Part shown: positions 1-5,655 of the stretch, in pieces
Position numbering within the stretch: the stretch's first letter is position 1
Layout of the letters: each line of letters opens with the position of its first letter
DNA from: Chloroflexota bacterium
GTDB taxonomy: Bacteria > Chloroflexota > Anaerolineae > UBA1429
Direction: 5' to 3'
Assembly: GCA_012515695.1 (NCBI GenBank)
Contig: JAAYXX010000500.1
Location: forward strand, 1 to 7,628
Length of the DNA: 7,628 bases
Program-made: the position numbers and the translations under genes
The notes under the pieces: model-generated
The model's database searches: none
What the model saw: only the letters and a program-made list of their open reading frames with translations
What the model was told of the DNA's origin: nothing

Positions 1-514
1 AGCCGTCGAAACCCTCCACCGGGTTCCATTCGGCGTACTGGATGGCATACGCGCCCGCTTTGTCCATCGGGTCGCCGGTAGCCACATACCGCCGCATCTC
101 GGCGTTCGAGTAGTTGCGCATACGCACCGGCGTAATGGCAACCTGCGTGCATCGCTGCTGGCCCGGCTGGTTGATCAGGGCGAGGCCGGTGTATACCAGG
201 TGGCGGCGGTCGCGCAGTTGCGTGAGCATTGTTATGGCCTCGGCCTCGTCGTGAGGTTTGACCAAAATGCGCTCATCCAGCACCACAAGCGTATCTGCAG
301 CGATGATTATTGCGTCTATATAGTCGTGAGCAACAGCATCCGCTTTGGCCTGGCTCAAGCGATGAGCAAGAGTCAGCGGGGCTTCCTGAAGGTGGGGGGT
401 CTCGTCTACATCGGAGGTGACCACCTCAAAGGACAGCCCCAGGGCGCTTACCAGTTCGTGCCGCCGGGGCGACGCTGATGCCAGGATGATCTTGGTCTGT
501 TTACCAGCTTGCAT
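1..514 (-). CDS. maf: Maf family nucleoside triphosphate pyrophosphatase (3' end cut by window)
   Basis: Maf proteins hydrolyse non-canonical or excess nucleoside triphosphates (dTTP/UTP in the YhdE branch) to the monophosphate and pyrophosphate in the cytoplasm. Read from 514 leftward, the 171 visible codons hold the family signatures in order: ILASASPRR at residues 10-18, TSDVDET, AADTLVV, VKPHDEAEAI, HLVYTGLALI and DKAGAYAIQ. The last of these resembles the dTTP/UTP-type members, so that specificity is an inference. Family length is about 190-200 residues, so roughly the last 25 are outside the window. The ATG at 514 puts the signature where it normally lies. An in-frame ATG at 541 would add nine residues. 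A promoter at 552-580 predicts a transcript start near 545, which would make the 541 start almost leaderless and favours 514. The gene is divergent from the response regulator at 1055. Confidence 0.95.
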   Translation of the reverse strand, partial: MQAGKQTKIILASASPRRHELVSALGLSFEVVTSDVDETPHLQEAPLTLAHRLSQAKADAVAHDYIDAIIIAADTLVVLDERILVKPHDEAEAITMLTQLRDRRHLVYTGLALINQPGQQRCTQVAITPVRMRNYSNAEMRRYVATGDPMDKAGAYAIQYAEWNPVEGFDG

Positions 515-551
515 GTCTCGTCTTCTTGTAGATAATTCCATTTCGGAGTCT

Positions 552-580
552 ATTATATCGGGAGCGCACTGTGCCGACAA
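552..580 (-). promoter_or_regulatory. Sigma70-type promoter for maf
   Basis: On the minus strand a -35 TTGTCG (575-580) and a perfect -10 TATAAT (552-557) are separated by exactly 17 bp. The predicted transcript start is near 545, about 30 nt before the ATG at 514. Position, strand and spacing all fit maf as the target. Confidence 0.7.
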
Positions 581-684
581 AAACTGAGAACGTCTCTCTG
601 GCACATTGCTAGTTCAACATCCCGCCTTACAACGTCCTCCAACTTCTTCGTGCCAACAGTGCGCGTTTCCGTTTGTCCAGCAGG

Positions 685-718
685 CCGGAGCGCGCCCGGT
701 CAGGTAGACGCGCTCCGG
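685..718. repeat. 10-bp perfect inverted repeat
   Basis: CCGGAGCGCG at 685-694 and its exact complement CGCGCTCCGG at 709-718 flank a 14-nt loop. No T-run follows on either strand, so it is not a standard rho-independent terminator. It could be a protein site or an mRNA hairpin; no function is evident. Confidence 0.6.
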
Positions 719-790
719 GATTCCGGACCCACTTTGATGGTATTCTAACGCTAGTTTTACGCCGCGTTTGTGGGGCCATTCTGGCGAATG

Positions 791-799
791 TGTTATAAT
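791..799 (+). promoter_or_regulatory. Extended -10 promoter element, possible response regulator promoter
   Basis: TGTTATAAT at 791-799 is a TGn extended -10 joined to a perfect TATAAT (794-799). No good -35 lies 16-18 bp upstream, which is tolerated by extended -10 promoters. Transcription would start near 806 and leave a leader of about 250 nt before the response regulator. No other AT-rich hexamer pair closer to that gene is better. Confidence 0.45.
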
Positions 800-1039
800 C
801 ATTGAAACGTTTGTGAATAAATTGTTAGAAATGGGCGCAGTGCTTTCATACTGTGTTCATGCCGAATATTTATAGTTGAGTTGGTGAATGTCTGGCCCTG
901 GCCTGTAACCTGGACCGCAAGCCTTTGCTCGGCGGCGATGGGGAGATGGCGCTTTTACAGCATATTGCGGTGTGCTTGCAATGGCATACAGAGCGCTTGA
1001 CCCGTCTTGGTGGTAGGCCTGAGGAATGCTTATCTATTT

Positions 1040-1044
1040 GGAGG
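1040..1044 (+). promoter_or_regulatory. Ribosome binding site of the response regulator
   Basis: GGAGG lies 10 nt before the ATG at 1055. It supports that start over later in-frame methionines. Confidence 0.65.
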
Positions 1045-1054
1045 ATGAAGGGTT

Positions 1055-1756
1055 ATGAATTCCAAAGCCAGGCTATTGCTCATCGATGACGATACTACCC
1101 TGCTCAAGGCTCTGGATATGTATCTTGCGCGCAACGGGTACGAAGTGCATTCGGCCTACAATGGATCGGAGGGCCTGAAGCAACTCTTTGCGCTGCGCCC
1201 TGATCTGGTGGTTTTGGATGTGATGATGCCGCAGTTGGATGGCTGGGAGACCTGCCGACGCATTCGCGAGATGTCCACAGTCCCGATTATCATGCTCACG
1301 GCCCGTGGGCAGGAATCGGATCGGGTACATGGCTTGAAGCTGGGCGCTGATGATTATGTGTCCAAGCCGTTTAGCCTCAAAGAGCTGGATGCGCGAATCG
1401 AGGCCATCCTGCGCCGAACCAAGGCGGCGGGCAGGCCGGAGGAAGAGCGCGTCCTGTATGTGACTCAGGATTTCGTGATTGATTCGGAGCGCTGGGAAGT
1501 ACGGCGAGATGGCGAGCGGCTGGACATGACCTCCACCGAGTTGCGCCTGCTCTTTTACCTGGCTGAAAATGCCGGGCGCGTGCTCTCGCACCGCCAGATT
1601 CTAGAAAAGATCTGGGGGCCAGAGTATGTGGATAACCTTGACTATACCAAGCTGTTTGTCTGGCGGCTGCGGCAAAAGATCGAACCCGATCCCGCCAATC
1701 CACGGTATATCCTCACCGAGCGTGGCATTGGCTACCGGATGGCCCCGGCGAGCTAG
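1055..1756 (+). CDS. OmpR/PhoB-family two-component response regulator
   Basis: A cytoplasmic transcription factor switched by phosphorylation from a sensor kinase. The N-terminal receiver domain (about 5-120) has the acidic pair D11/D12, phospho-acceptor D55 in LVVLDVMMP, T82 in IIMLTARG and K104 in DDYVSKPF. The C-terminal winged helix (about 138-230) has the usual MTSTELRLLFYLAENAG, HRQILEKIWG and YILTERGIGYRM segments. At 233 residues it is full length with all switch residues intact. GGAGG at 1040-1044 supports the start. No histidine kinase gene lies next to it; the neighbours are divergent maf and a separately transcribed flavin reductase, so it is an orphan within this window and its signal and targets cannot be deduced. 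A strong terminator follows directly. Confidence 0.95.
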   Translation: MNSKARLLLIDDDTTLLKALDMYLARNGYEVHSAYNGSEGLKQLFALRPDLVVLDVMMPQLDGWETCRRIREMSTVPIIMLTARGQESDRVHGLKLGADDYVSKPFSLKELDARIEAILRRTKAAGRPEEERVLYVTQDFVIDSERWEVRRDGERLDMTSTELRLLFYLAENAGRVLSHRQILEKIWGPEYVDNLDYTKLFVWRLRQKIEPDPANPRYILTERGIGYRMAPAS

Positions 1757-1802
1757 GGCTTGAGTTGGCTGCCGCCGAGATGCGCGCTCTCGCGATAGTC
1801 TG

Positions 1803-1830
1803 ATCCCCAGTGATGCTGGGGATTTTTTTT
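1803..1830 (+). terminator. Rho-independent terminator of the response regulator
   Basis: ATCCCCAG (1803-1810) and CTGGGGAT (1816-1823) form a perfect 8-bp stem with a 5-nt loop TGATG. A run of eight Ts (1823-1830) follows. It lies 46 bp after the response regulator stop codon and should end that transcript. Confidence 0.92.
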
Positions 1831-1857
1831 GACAGCCTGTCGGTGATGTGCCATACT
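1829..1857 (+). promoter_or_regulatory. Sigma70-type promoter for the flavin reductase-like gene
   Basis: A perfect -35 TTGACA (1829-1834) and a -10 CATACT (1852-1857, four of six consensus bases) are separated by 17 bp. The predicted start is near 1864, 25 nt before the ATG at 1889. The first two bases of the -35 are the last two Ts of the preceding terminator's T-run, so terminator and promoter share sequence. Confidence 0.7.
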
Positions 1858-1888
1858 CAGCCAGGTTTGATCTGAGAGGGTTAGTCAT

Positions 1889-2461
1889 ATGAAACAAGAG
1901 CTACCTCTTGGACAGGCTCACCGCTTACTTTCACCTCGGCCCGTTGCACTCCTGACTGTGCGATACAAAGGTCAGGTGAACGTGATGACCATCGCGTGGA
2001 CCTGTCCGATCAGTTTGACGCCACCGCTAGTCATGATGGCTATTCACCCGTCGCGCTATACGCACGACATGCTCAAGCGCAGCGAGGAATGCGTGCTCAA
2101 CATTCCGGGGCGTCCCTTGCTCGAGCAGGTGGTCAAGTGCGGTTCGGTGTCTGGGGCGGAAGGGGACAAGGTGCAGATAGCTGGCCTGCGCCTGGAATCT
2201 GCCAGGCGGGTCGAAGCTCCCTGGATTGACCAATGTCTGGCGCATATCGAGTGTCACGTGGTAGATATGTGGATGCCGGGGGATCATGCGCTGTTTGTGG
2301 CCGAGGTGGTGGGCGCCTGGGCAGAAGGGGACGCTTTTGATGGCGTTTGGCTGGCCCCCGCGGATAATGAAGAGTTGCAGCCCCTCTATCATCTGGGGGG
2401 AGATAGATTCTGCCTGATCGGCGCCAAACTGCGCTACCCCGAAGAGTCGCCCGAAGGGTGA
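1889..2461 (+). CDS. Flavin reductase-like, FMN-binding split-barrel domain protein
   Basis: A 190-residue protein made up almost wholly of the flavin reductase-like domain (PF01613 type). Family members bind FMN in a dimeric split beta-barrel and reduce free flavin or transfer electrons, usually with NAD(P)H. The N-terminal half shows the typical run: RPVALLTV (about 17-24), NVMTIAWTCPISLTPPL (about 31-47), a segment around HPSRYTHDML, and CVLNIPG (about 68-74), which correspond to the flavin-phosphate-binding part of the fold. The C-terminal half has the expected strand pattern, for example ALFVAEVVGA. GAGAGGG at 1874-1880 sits 8 nt before the ATG. It has its own promoter and stands alone between the response regulator and the tsaE group. 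The electron acceptor or partner cannot be told from sequence. The assignment to the family is firm; the biological role is open. Confidence 0.85.
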   Translation: MKQELPLGQAHRLLSPRPVALLTVRYKGQVNVMTIAWTCPISLTPPLVMMAIHPSRYTHDMLKRSEECVLNIPGRPLLEQVVKCGSVSGAEGDKVQIAGLRLESARRVEAPWIDQCLAHIECHVVDMWMPGDHALFVAEVVGAWAEGDAFDGVWLAPADNEELQPLYHLGGDRFCLIGAKLRYPEESPEG

Positions 2462-2487
2462 TGGACGGCGGTGTGGGGCGGATGGAG

Positions 2488-2493
2488 TATAAT
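2488..2493 (+). promoter_or_regulatory. Possible -10 box for the tsaE-tsaB-rimI group
   Basis: A perfect TATAAT lies 26 bp after the flavin reductase stop codon and 50 bp before the tsaE start. No recognisable -35 is found at 16-18 bp upstream and no TGn extension is present, so the call rests on the -10 alone. Transcription would begin near 2500, right at the base of the hairpin at 2502-2520. Confidence 0.4.
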
Positions 2494-2501
2494 GGATTGG
2501 G

Positions 2502-2520
2502 AGAGGGCCGAGTGCCCTCT
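2502..2520 (+). repeat. 7-bp hairpin at the predicted 5' end of the tsaE transcript
   Basis: AGAGGGC (2502-2508) and GCCCTCT (2514-2520) are exact complements around a 5-nt loop, CGAGT. No T-run follows, so it is not a standard terminator for the flavin reductase. If the -10 at 2488 is used, this stem would be the very first structure on the tsaE mRNA. Confidence 0.55.
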
Positions 2521-2543
2521 AGTGGATTCGCTGGGGAATATCC

Positions 2544-3053
2544 GTGCCTCCCATATTGACTGAGCATGCATTTGATGTGATTACGCACAGCCCGGCGCAA
2601 ACGATCCGGGTTGGCGAGCGCCTGGGCCGGTTGCTTGGGCCGGGGGATGTGGTGTGCCTGCAAGGGGATCTGGGTAGCGGCAAGACCAACCTGACGCAGG
2701 GGATTGGGGCCGGCCTGGGCGTCGTTGGGACGATTACCAGCCCCACGTTTGTGTTCATCAATGAGCACGAGTCTGCCGATGCTGGCCCTTACCTTTACCA
2801 TGTGGACTTGTATCGCGTGCAAGACTCGGCTGAGGCGGCGGGGCTGGGCCTGGAAGACTATATGTATGGGGACGGGGTCACTGTGATCGAGTGGGCCGAG
2901 CGCGCGCGCGAGCTGGTGCCCGAAGAGCATCTATGGATCACGCTTTCCTATCTGGATTACAACAAGCGCAGCATCCTGTTCCAGGCCTCAGGTGACCATT
3001 ATGTGGACATCCTCGACAAGTTGCGTGCGGAGCTGTATCCTCGCAAGCAATGA
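2544..3053 (+). CDS. tsaE: TsaE, ATPase of the tRNA t6A-synthesis complex
   Basis: TsaE is the small P-loop ATPase that works with TsaB and TsaD in the cytoplasm to put threonylcarbamoyl on A37 of ANN-decoding tRNAs. The 169-residue protein has the Walker A motif GDLGSGKT at 41-48, the SPTF segment in TSPTFVFINEH (about 65-75), HVDLYRV and the VTVIEWAER motif (about 113-121), all hallmarks of the family. Length is slightly above the usual 140-160. The start is GTG at 2544, preceded by GGGGA at 2533-2537; no better ATG exists before the conserved part. It begins a close gene string with tsaB (21 nt gap) and rimI. Confidence 0.93.
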   Translation: MPPILTEHAFDVITHSPAQTIRVGERLGRLLGPGDVVCLQGDLGSGKTNLTQGIGAGLGVVGTITSPTFVFINEHESADAGPYLYHVDLYRVQDSAEAAGLGLEDYMYGDGVTVIEWAERARELVPEEHLWITLSYLDYNKRSILFQASGDHYVDILDKLRAELYPRKQ

Positions 3054-3074
3054 GACAGCAAGCAGGGGTTTTTC

Positions 3075-3755
3075 ATGTTATTAGCGATTGATACGGCCAC
3101 GCGTTTTGCCAGCGTGGCGCTCTACAACGACTCTGGCGTGGTGGCAGAGTCGAGTTGGCGCTCGGCCAACAACCACTCGGTCGAGTTGGCGCCCGCTATC
3201 GCCGAGATGATGGCGCGGCAAAAGCTCACGCCGCAAGACCTGGAGGCGGTGGCAATTGCCAAGGGGCCGGGTTCGTTTACCGGCTTGCGAATCGGCATGA
3301 GCATCGCCAAGGGCCTGTGCCTGGCGCTGGATATCCCCATCATCGGTATCCCCACGCTGGACATTACCACCTATGCGGTGGGCGACCCCGGCGGGCGGGT
3401 GCTGGCTGTGCTGGAGGCGGGACGCGGGCGTATTGGCGTCGCCAGCTATCGCTTTGAGGATGGCTTGCCCGTGGCCGAAGGCGATGTCGAATTGGTGCGC
3501 GCCTCGCAGTGGCAAGTCCAGGCGGACGAGCCGGTATTGATTGCCGGGGAGGTCAGCGCCGAGTTGGCAGAACGCTTGTTGCAACAGCCTGACGCGGAGA
3601 ATATCTCTATCTCTTCGCTGGCGGGTTCTGTGCGTCGGGCGGGCTATCTGGCCGAATTGGCCTGGGATCGATTACTGGATGAGGCGGTGGACGATCTGGA
3701 CACGCTATCCCCGGTCTATTTGCGGTCTCCTGCGCCCGCTGCGGCTACAGAGTAA
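3075..3755 (+). CDS. tsaB: TsaB, scaffold partner of TsaD in tRNA t6A synthesis
   Basis: TsaB is an ASKHA-fold, catalytically inactive paralogue of TsaD that dimerises with it to form the t6A-forming enzyme. Signatures are the N-terminal LAIDTAT (3-9), NNHSVEL (32-38) and the very typical KGPGSFTGLRIG (63-74), followed by IAKGLCLALDIPIIGIPTLD. The 226-residue length is normal. The ATG at 3075 has a CAGGGG ribosome binding site just upstream (about 3063-3068). It is separated from tsaE by 21 nt and from rimI by about 12 nt, consistent with one operon. TsaD, its obligatory partner, is not in this window, so it must be encoded elsewhere. Confidence 0.95.
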   Translation: MLLAIDTATRFASVALYNDSGVVAESSWRSANNHSVELAPAIAEMMARQKLTPQDLEAVAIAKGPGSFTGLRIGMSIAKGLCLALDIPIIGIPTLDITTYAVGDPGGRVLAVLEAGRGRIGVASYRFEDGLPVAEGDVELVRASQWQVQADEPVLIAGEVSAELAERLLQQPDAENISISSLAGSVRRAGYLAELAWDRLLDEAVDDLDTLSPVYLRSPAPAAATE

Positions 3756-3767
3756 GGGCAGGCGGTG

Positions 3768-4406
3768 ATGAATCTAGAAGGTTTACCCTATGCCTTGATG
3801 CCGATGGGGATAGACGATATCCCTACAGTCTCGCTCATCGAGCGGAATGTGTTTACTCTACCCTGGTCTACCAACGCGTTCACCTACGAGATCAAGCACA
3901 ACCCCGCGTCTGATTATCTGGTGCTCAAGTATATCCCCTGGATGGAAGCCAAGAGCAAAGGGGGGCTATCGGAGCGGGTGCGGCGGCTGTTCAAGCCCGG
4001 CGAGGATGTGTCGCTGGTGGGATATGGCGGCTTTTGGATTCTGGTAGACGAGGCGCATATCTGCACCATCGCCATTCGCCCGGAATGGCAGGGGCGCGGG
4101 CTGGGGGAGTTGTTGCTGCTGGGGCTGATGGAACAGGCCATGAAGCGCGACGCCCAGGTGGTCACGCTCGAAGTGCGCGTCAGCAACATCAAGGCGCAGA
4201 ACCTCTACTTAAAGTGTGGATTCAAGGCGGTGGGCAAACGCAAAGGCTACTATTCGGATAATCGCGAGGATGCGCTAATCATGACCACCGACGCGATCAA
4301 CACCCCCGCTTTTCAGTCCAGGTTCCAGCGATTGGCGGATCAATTGCGCGCGCGTCTGCTGTCCGAACCTCAACAAGCCCCCCATCTCCCCCAAGAGACA
4401 GAGTAG
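3768..4406 (+). CDS. rimI: RimI-type GNAT N-acetyltransferase, long form
   Basis: RimI uses acetyl-CoA to acetylate protein N-termini (ribosomal protein S18 in E. coli) and is widely found beside t6A genes. The GNAT core is clear: FTLPWS (29-34), the acetyl-CoA loop RPEWQGRGLG (104-113), LEVRVSN (134-140) and LYLKCGF (146-152), with GYYSDNREDALIM (160-172) as in classical RimI. E135 and the Y161/Y162 pair are in the usual catalytic neighbourhood. At 212 residues it exceeds the usual 145-165. About 30 extra residues (roughly 56-86) sit between the second and third strands, and a tail of about 37 residues follows the core. The ATG at 3768 is preferred; an in-frame GTG at 3765 directly before it is possible. 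Upstream AAGGG (3754-3758) overlaps the tsaB stop region. Confidence 0.9.
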   Translation: MNLEGLPYALMPMGIDDIPTVSLIERNVFTLPWSTNAFTYEIKHNPASDYLVLKYIPWMEAKSKGGLSERVRRLFKPGEDVSLVGYGGFWILVDEAHICTIAIRPEWQGRGLGELLLLGLMEQAMKRDAQVVTLEVRVSNIKAQNLYLKCGFKAVGKRKGYYSDNREDALIMTTDAINTPAFQSRFQRLADQLRARLLSEPQQAPHLPQETE

Positions 4407-4414
4407 CGGCGACG

Positions 4415-4478
4415 CGCTTCACCCGCGGCTGAGTATAGCCGGGGATGAAGCGAGCGCTGAATCTTGCCCCAGCATTTG
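4415..4478. repeat. Copy 1 of a hairpin-plus-box repeat
   Basis: CGCTTCA (4415-4421) pairs with TGAAGCG (4446-4452). Inside this stem, CGGCT (4426-4430) pairs with AGCCG (4437-4441). Eight bases later comes the box ATCTTGCCCCAGCATTTG (4461-4478). The same box, one base different, occurs at 5527-5544 after a similarly closed hairpin, which marks both as diverged copies of one repeat. It lies in the rimI-surE gap and has no T-run, so it is not a standard terminator. Confidence 0.6.
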
Positions 4479-4494
4479 CCAACAATACCCTGCA

Positions 4495-4514
4495 TGGGCA
4501 GGCTGGCCTGCTCA
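4495..4514 (+). repeat. Hairpin just upstream of the surE ribosome binding site
   Basis: Bases 4495-4502 pair with 4507-4514 around the loop CTGG, with one G-T wobble; the core GCAGG/CCTGC is exact. It ends 11 nt before the surE ribosome binding site and has no T-run. It may shape surE mRNA processing or translation, which is inference only. Confidence 0.45.
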
Positions 4515-4525
4515 GTGGTACAAGA

Positions 4526-4533
4526 GGAAGGAG
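4526..4533 (+). promoter_or_regulatory. Strong ribosome binding site of surE
   Basis: GGAAGGAG lies 6 nt before the ATG at 4540, near-ideal in sequence and spacing. It fixes the surE start. Confidence 0.8.
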
Positions 4534-4539
4534 CGAAAA

Positions 4540-5322
4540 ATGCCCCAGAATCAGTCCTCCAAACCGTTGATCCTCCTGACGAATGACGATGGTTTCGATT
4601 CGCCCGGTTTGTTGGCCCTGAACCAGGCCCTCCGGGAGGTGGGCGAGGTGGTGGTCATCGCGCCGGAACACAACTGGTCGGCGGCGGGCCATTCCAAGAC
4701 GATGCACAAGCCGCTGCGGGTGCGGCGGGGTGTGCTGACCGATGGCACGGAGGTGCAGGTAACGAGCGGCTCGCCGTCGGATTGCGTAGCCCTGGCATTG
4801 CTGGGCCTGCTGGAACGCAAGCCCGATCTGGTGGTTTCGGGGATCAACCTGGGCGCGAACGTGAGCCACGACCTTACCTATTCTGGAACCGTGGCGGCGG
4901 CAATGGAGGCCACTATCGCCGGGATTACAGGGATTGCCGTGTCGCTGGATACGTTCGAGGTGGCTATCTATGAACCGGCGGCCCGCTTTGTGGCCCGCCT
5001 GATCACCCAGATTCCTCGTGAAGCCCTGGACATGCCCTTGCTGCTGAATGTGAATGTGCCTGCGCTCCCCGCGGAGCAGATCAAGGGGGTGCAGGTAACT
5101 CGGCTGGGCCATCGCCTGTATCGGGACGCGTTGGTCGAGCGGCTAGACCCCAGGGGCAGGACGTACTATTGGATCGGGGGGGAGCCGCCGGAGGGCGTGC
5201 CGGAAGAAGGTACAGACATCGGCGCGCTGGCCGAGGGCTATGTTTCGATTACGCCGGTGTTGCTCGACCTCACCGATAGCCGCAGGCTGGAATTGCTGCG
5301 CTCCTGGAATCTGCACCTGTAG
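4540..5322 (+). CDS. surE: SurE, 5'/3'-nucleotidase
   Basis: SurE is a metal-dependent phosphatase that removes phosphate from nucleoside monophosphates and is linked to stationary-phase and stress survival. The 260-residue protein is full length. Metal ligands are visible: D16 and D17 in LLTNDDGFDSPG, S47 in APEHNWSAAGHS and N103 in VVSGINLGANV. Further family blocks are TSGSPSDCV (75-83) and YSGTVAAAMEA, plus the C-terminal GTDIGALAEGYVSITPL-like stretch near residues 228-244. The start is set by GGAAGGAG at 4526-4533. It follows rimI in the same direction after a 133-bp gap with hairpins, so it may be read through from the tsaE group or have its own transcript; no convincing promoter was found in the gap. 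Confidence 0.95.
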   Translation: MPQNQSSKPLILLTNDDGFDSPGLLALNQALREVGEVVVIAPEHNWSAAGHSKTMHKPLRVRRGVLTDGTEVQVTSGSPSDCVALALLGLLERKPDLVVSGINLGANVSHDLTYSGTVAAAMEATIAGITGIAVSLDTFEVAIYEPAARFVARLITQIPREALDMPLLLNVNVPALPAEQIKGVQVTRLGHRLYRDALVERLDPRGRTYYWIGGEPPEGVPEEGTDIGALAEGYVSITPVLLDLTDSRRLELLRSWNLHL

Positions 5323-5359
5323 CGCCTTGCAGGCGCGCAGACTCGCGCCTGCAAGGCGC
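5322..5359. repeat. Perfect 16-bp hairpin overlapping the surE stop codon
   Basis: GCGCCTTGCAGGCGCG (5322-5337) and its exact complement (5344-5359) surround the 6-nt loop CAGACT. The first base is the G of the surE TAG stop. No T-run follows on either strand. Such a long GC-rich palindrome may end or stabilise the surE mRNA, or be a REP-like dispersed element; copy number in the genome would decide. Confidence 0.75.
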
Positions 5360-5384
5360 GCCTACTGTCCGCCTCTCTCACCCA

Positions 5385-5617
5385 TTGGACCGCCGCCATC
5401 CTTGGCCAATGGTGCTAACATTTGGTTGTCACGGCTAGCGGATTACCCTCACCACCCTCAACCCCGGCTGTACCCAGCCGCCCGGCATACATGCCGGTGC
5501 CCGAAGGGCGGATGAGGGCAACTCCGATCTTGCCCCAGCACTTGATCCGCGAAAAGTTAGCGCCATTGGCCATCCTTGGCGGCTCAATATTATGCTGGCT
5601 GGAAGCCGGCGGTCCAA
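5385..5617. repeat. Nested inverted-repeat element, MITE-like or structured RNA
   Basis: Complementary blocks nest inside one another. TTGGACCGCCG (5385-5395) pairs with 5607-5617 perfectly. GGCCAATGGTGCTAAC (5404-5419) pairs with 5556-5571 at 15 of 16 bases. GCGGAT (5438-5443) pairs with 5545-5550, and CCCTCA (5446-5451 or 5455-5460) with 5513-5518. Inside are two tight hairpins, 5465-5480 (loop TACC) and 5482-5497 (loop TACA). The right arm also has small stems at 5569-5580 and 5594-5610. No protein frame explains this. It resembles either the folded skeleton of a non-autonomous mobile element or a multi-branched RNA. There is no clear target-site duplication. Confidence 0.5.
5455..5544. 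repeat. Copy 2 of the hairpin-plus-box repeat
   Basis: The closing stem CCCTCA (5455-5460)/TGAGGG (5513-5518) encloses a CGGCTG-TACC-CAGCCG hairpin (5465-5480) plus an extra hairpin (5482-5497). Eight bases after the closing stem comes ATCTTGCCCCAGCACTTG (5527-5544), matching 17 of 18 bases of the box at 4461-4478. GGATGA precedes the box by 11 bases here and 12 in copy 1. The copy is embedded in the nested inverted-repeat element. Confidence 0.6.
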
Positions 5618-5655
5618 GTAATAGCTACAGAGTCGGGGAATAGGCGCGTTGGTTA

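Larger units (their letters stand above)
542..1054. other. Gene-free divergent intergenic region between maf and the response regulator
   Basis: About 510 bp with no convincing gene. It holds the maf promoter on the minus strand, a 10-bp GC-rich inverted repeat (685-718), a patch richer in A and T around 790-880 with an extended -10 box on the plus strand, and the ribosome binding site of the response regulator. Open frames here (a 62-codon minus frame at 614-802 and a short plus frame ending at 1089) have no recognisable motif and no well-placed ribosome binding site. Confidence 0.6.

Noticed and set aside
614..802. 62-codon open frame on the minus strand in the maf/response regulator gap
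   Set aside because: It has no recognisable domain, no good ribosome binding site and runs across the 685-718 palindrome. Its cysteine- and tryptophan-rich composition gives no family match I recognise.
811..830. TTGTGAA followed by TTGTTAG, resembling a Rex-type operator
   Set aside because: The two halves are not inverted copies, so the required palindrome is absent.
880..1089. Open plus-strand frame with protein-like composition (first in-frame ATG at 946) just before and overlapping the response regulator start
   Set aside because: No usable start codon with a spaced ribosome binding site, and it ends inside the response regulator gene. Length is within chance for this base composition.
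2133..2930. 265-codon open frame on the minus strand
   Set aside because: It spans the flavin reductase 3' end, the promoter region and half of tsaE in antisense and shows no family motif.
5240..5643. Short open frames on the plus strand after surE
   Set aside because: They overlap the surE end or run through palindromes, lack ribosome binding sites and contain no recognisable motif.
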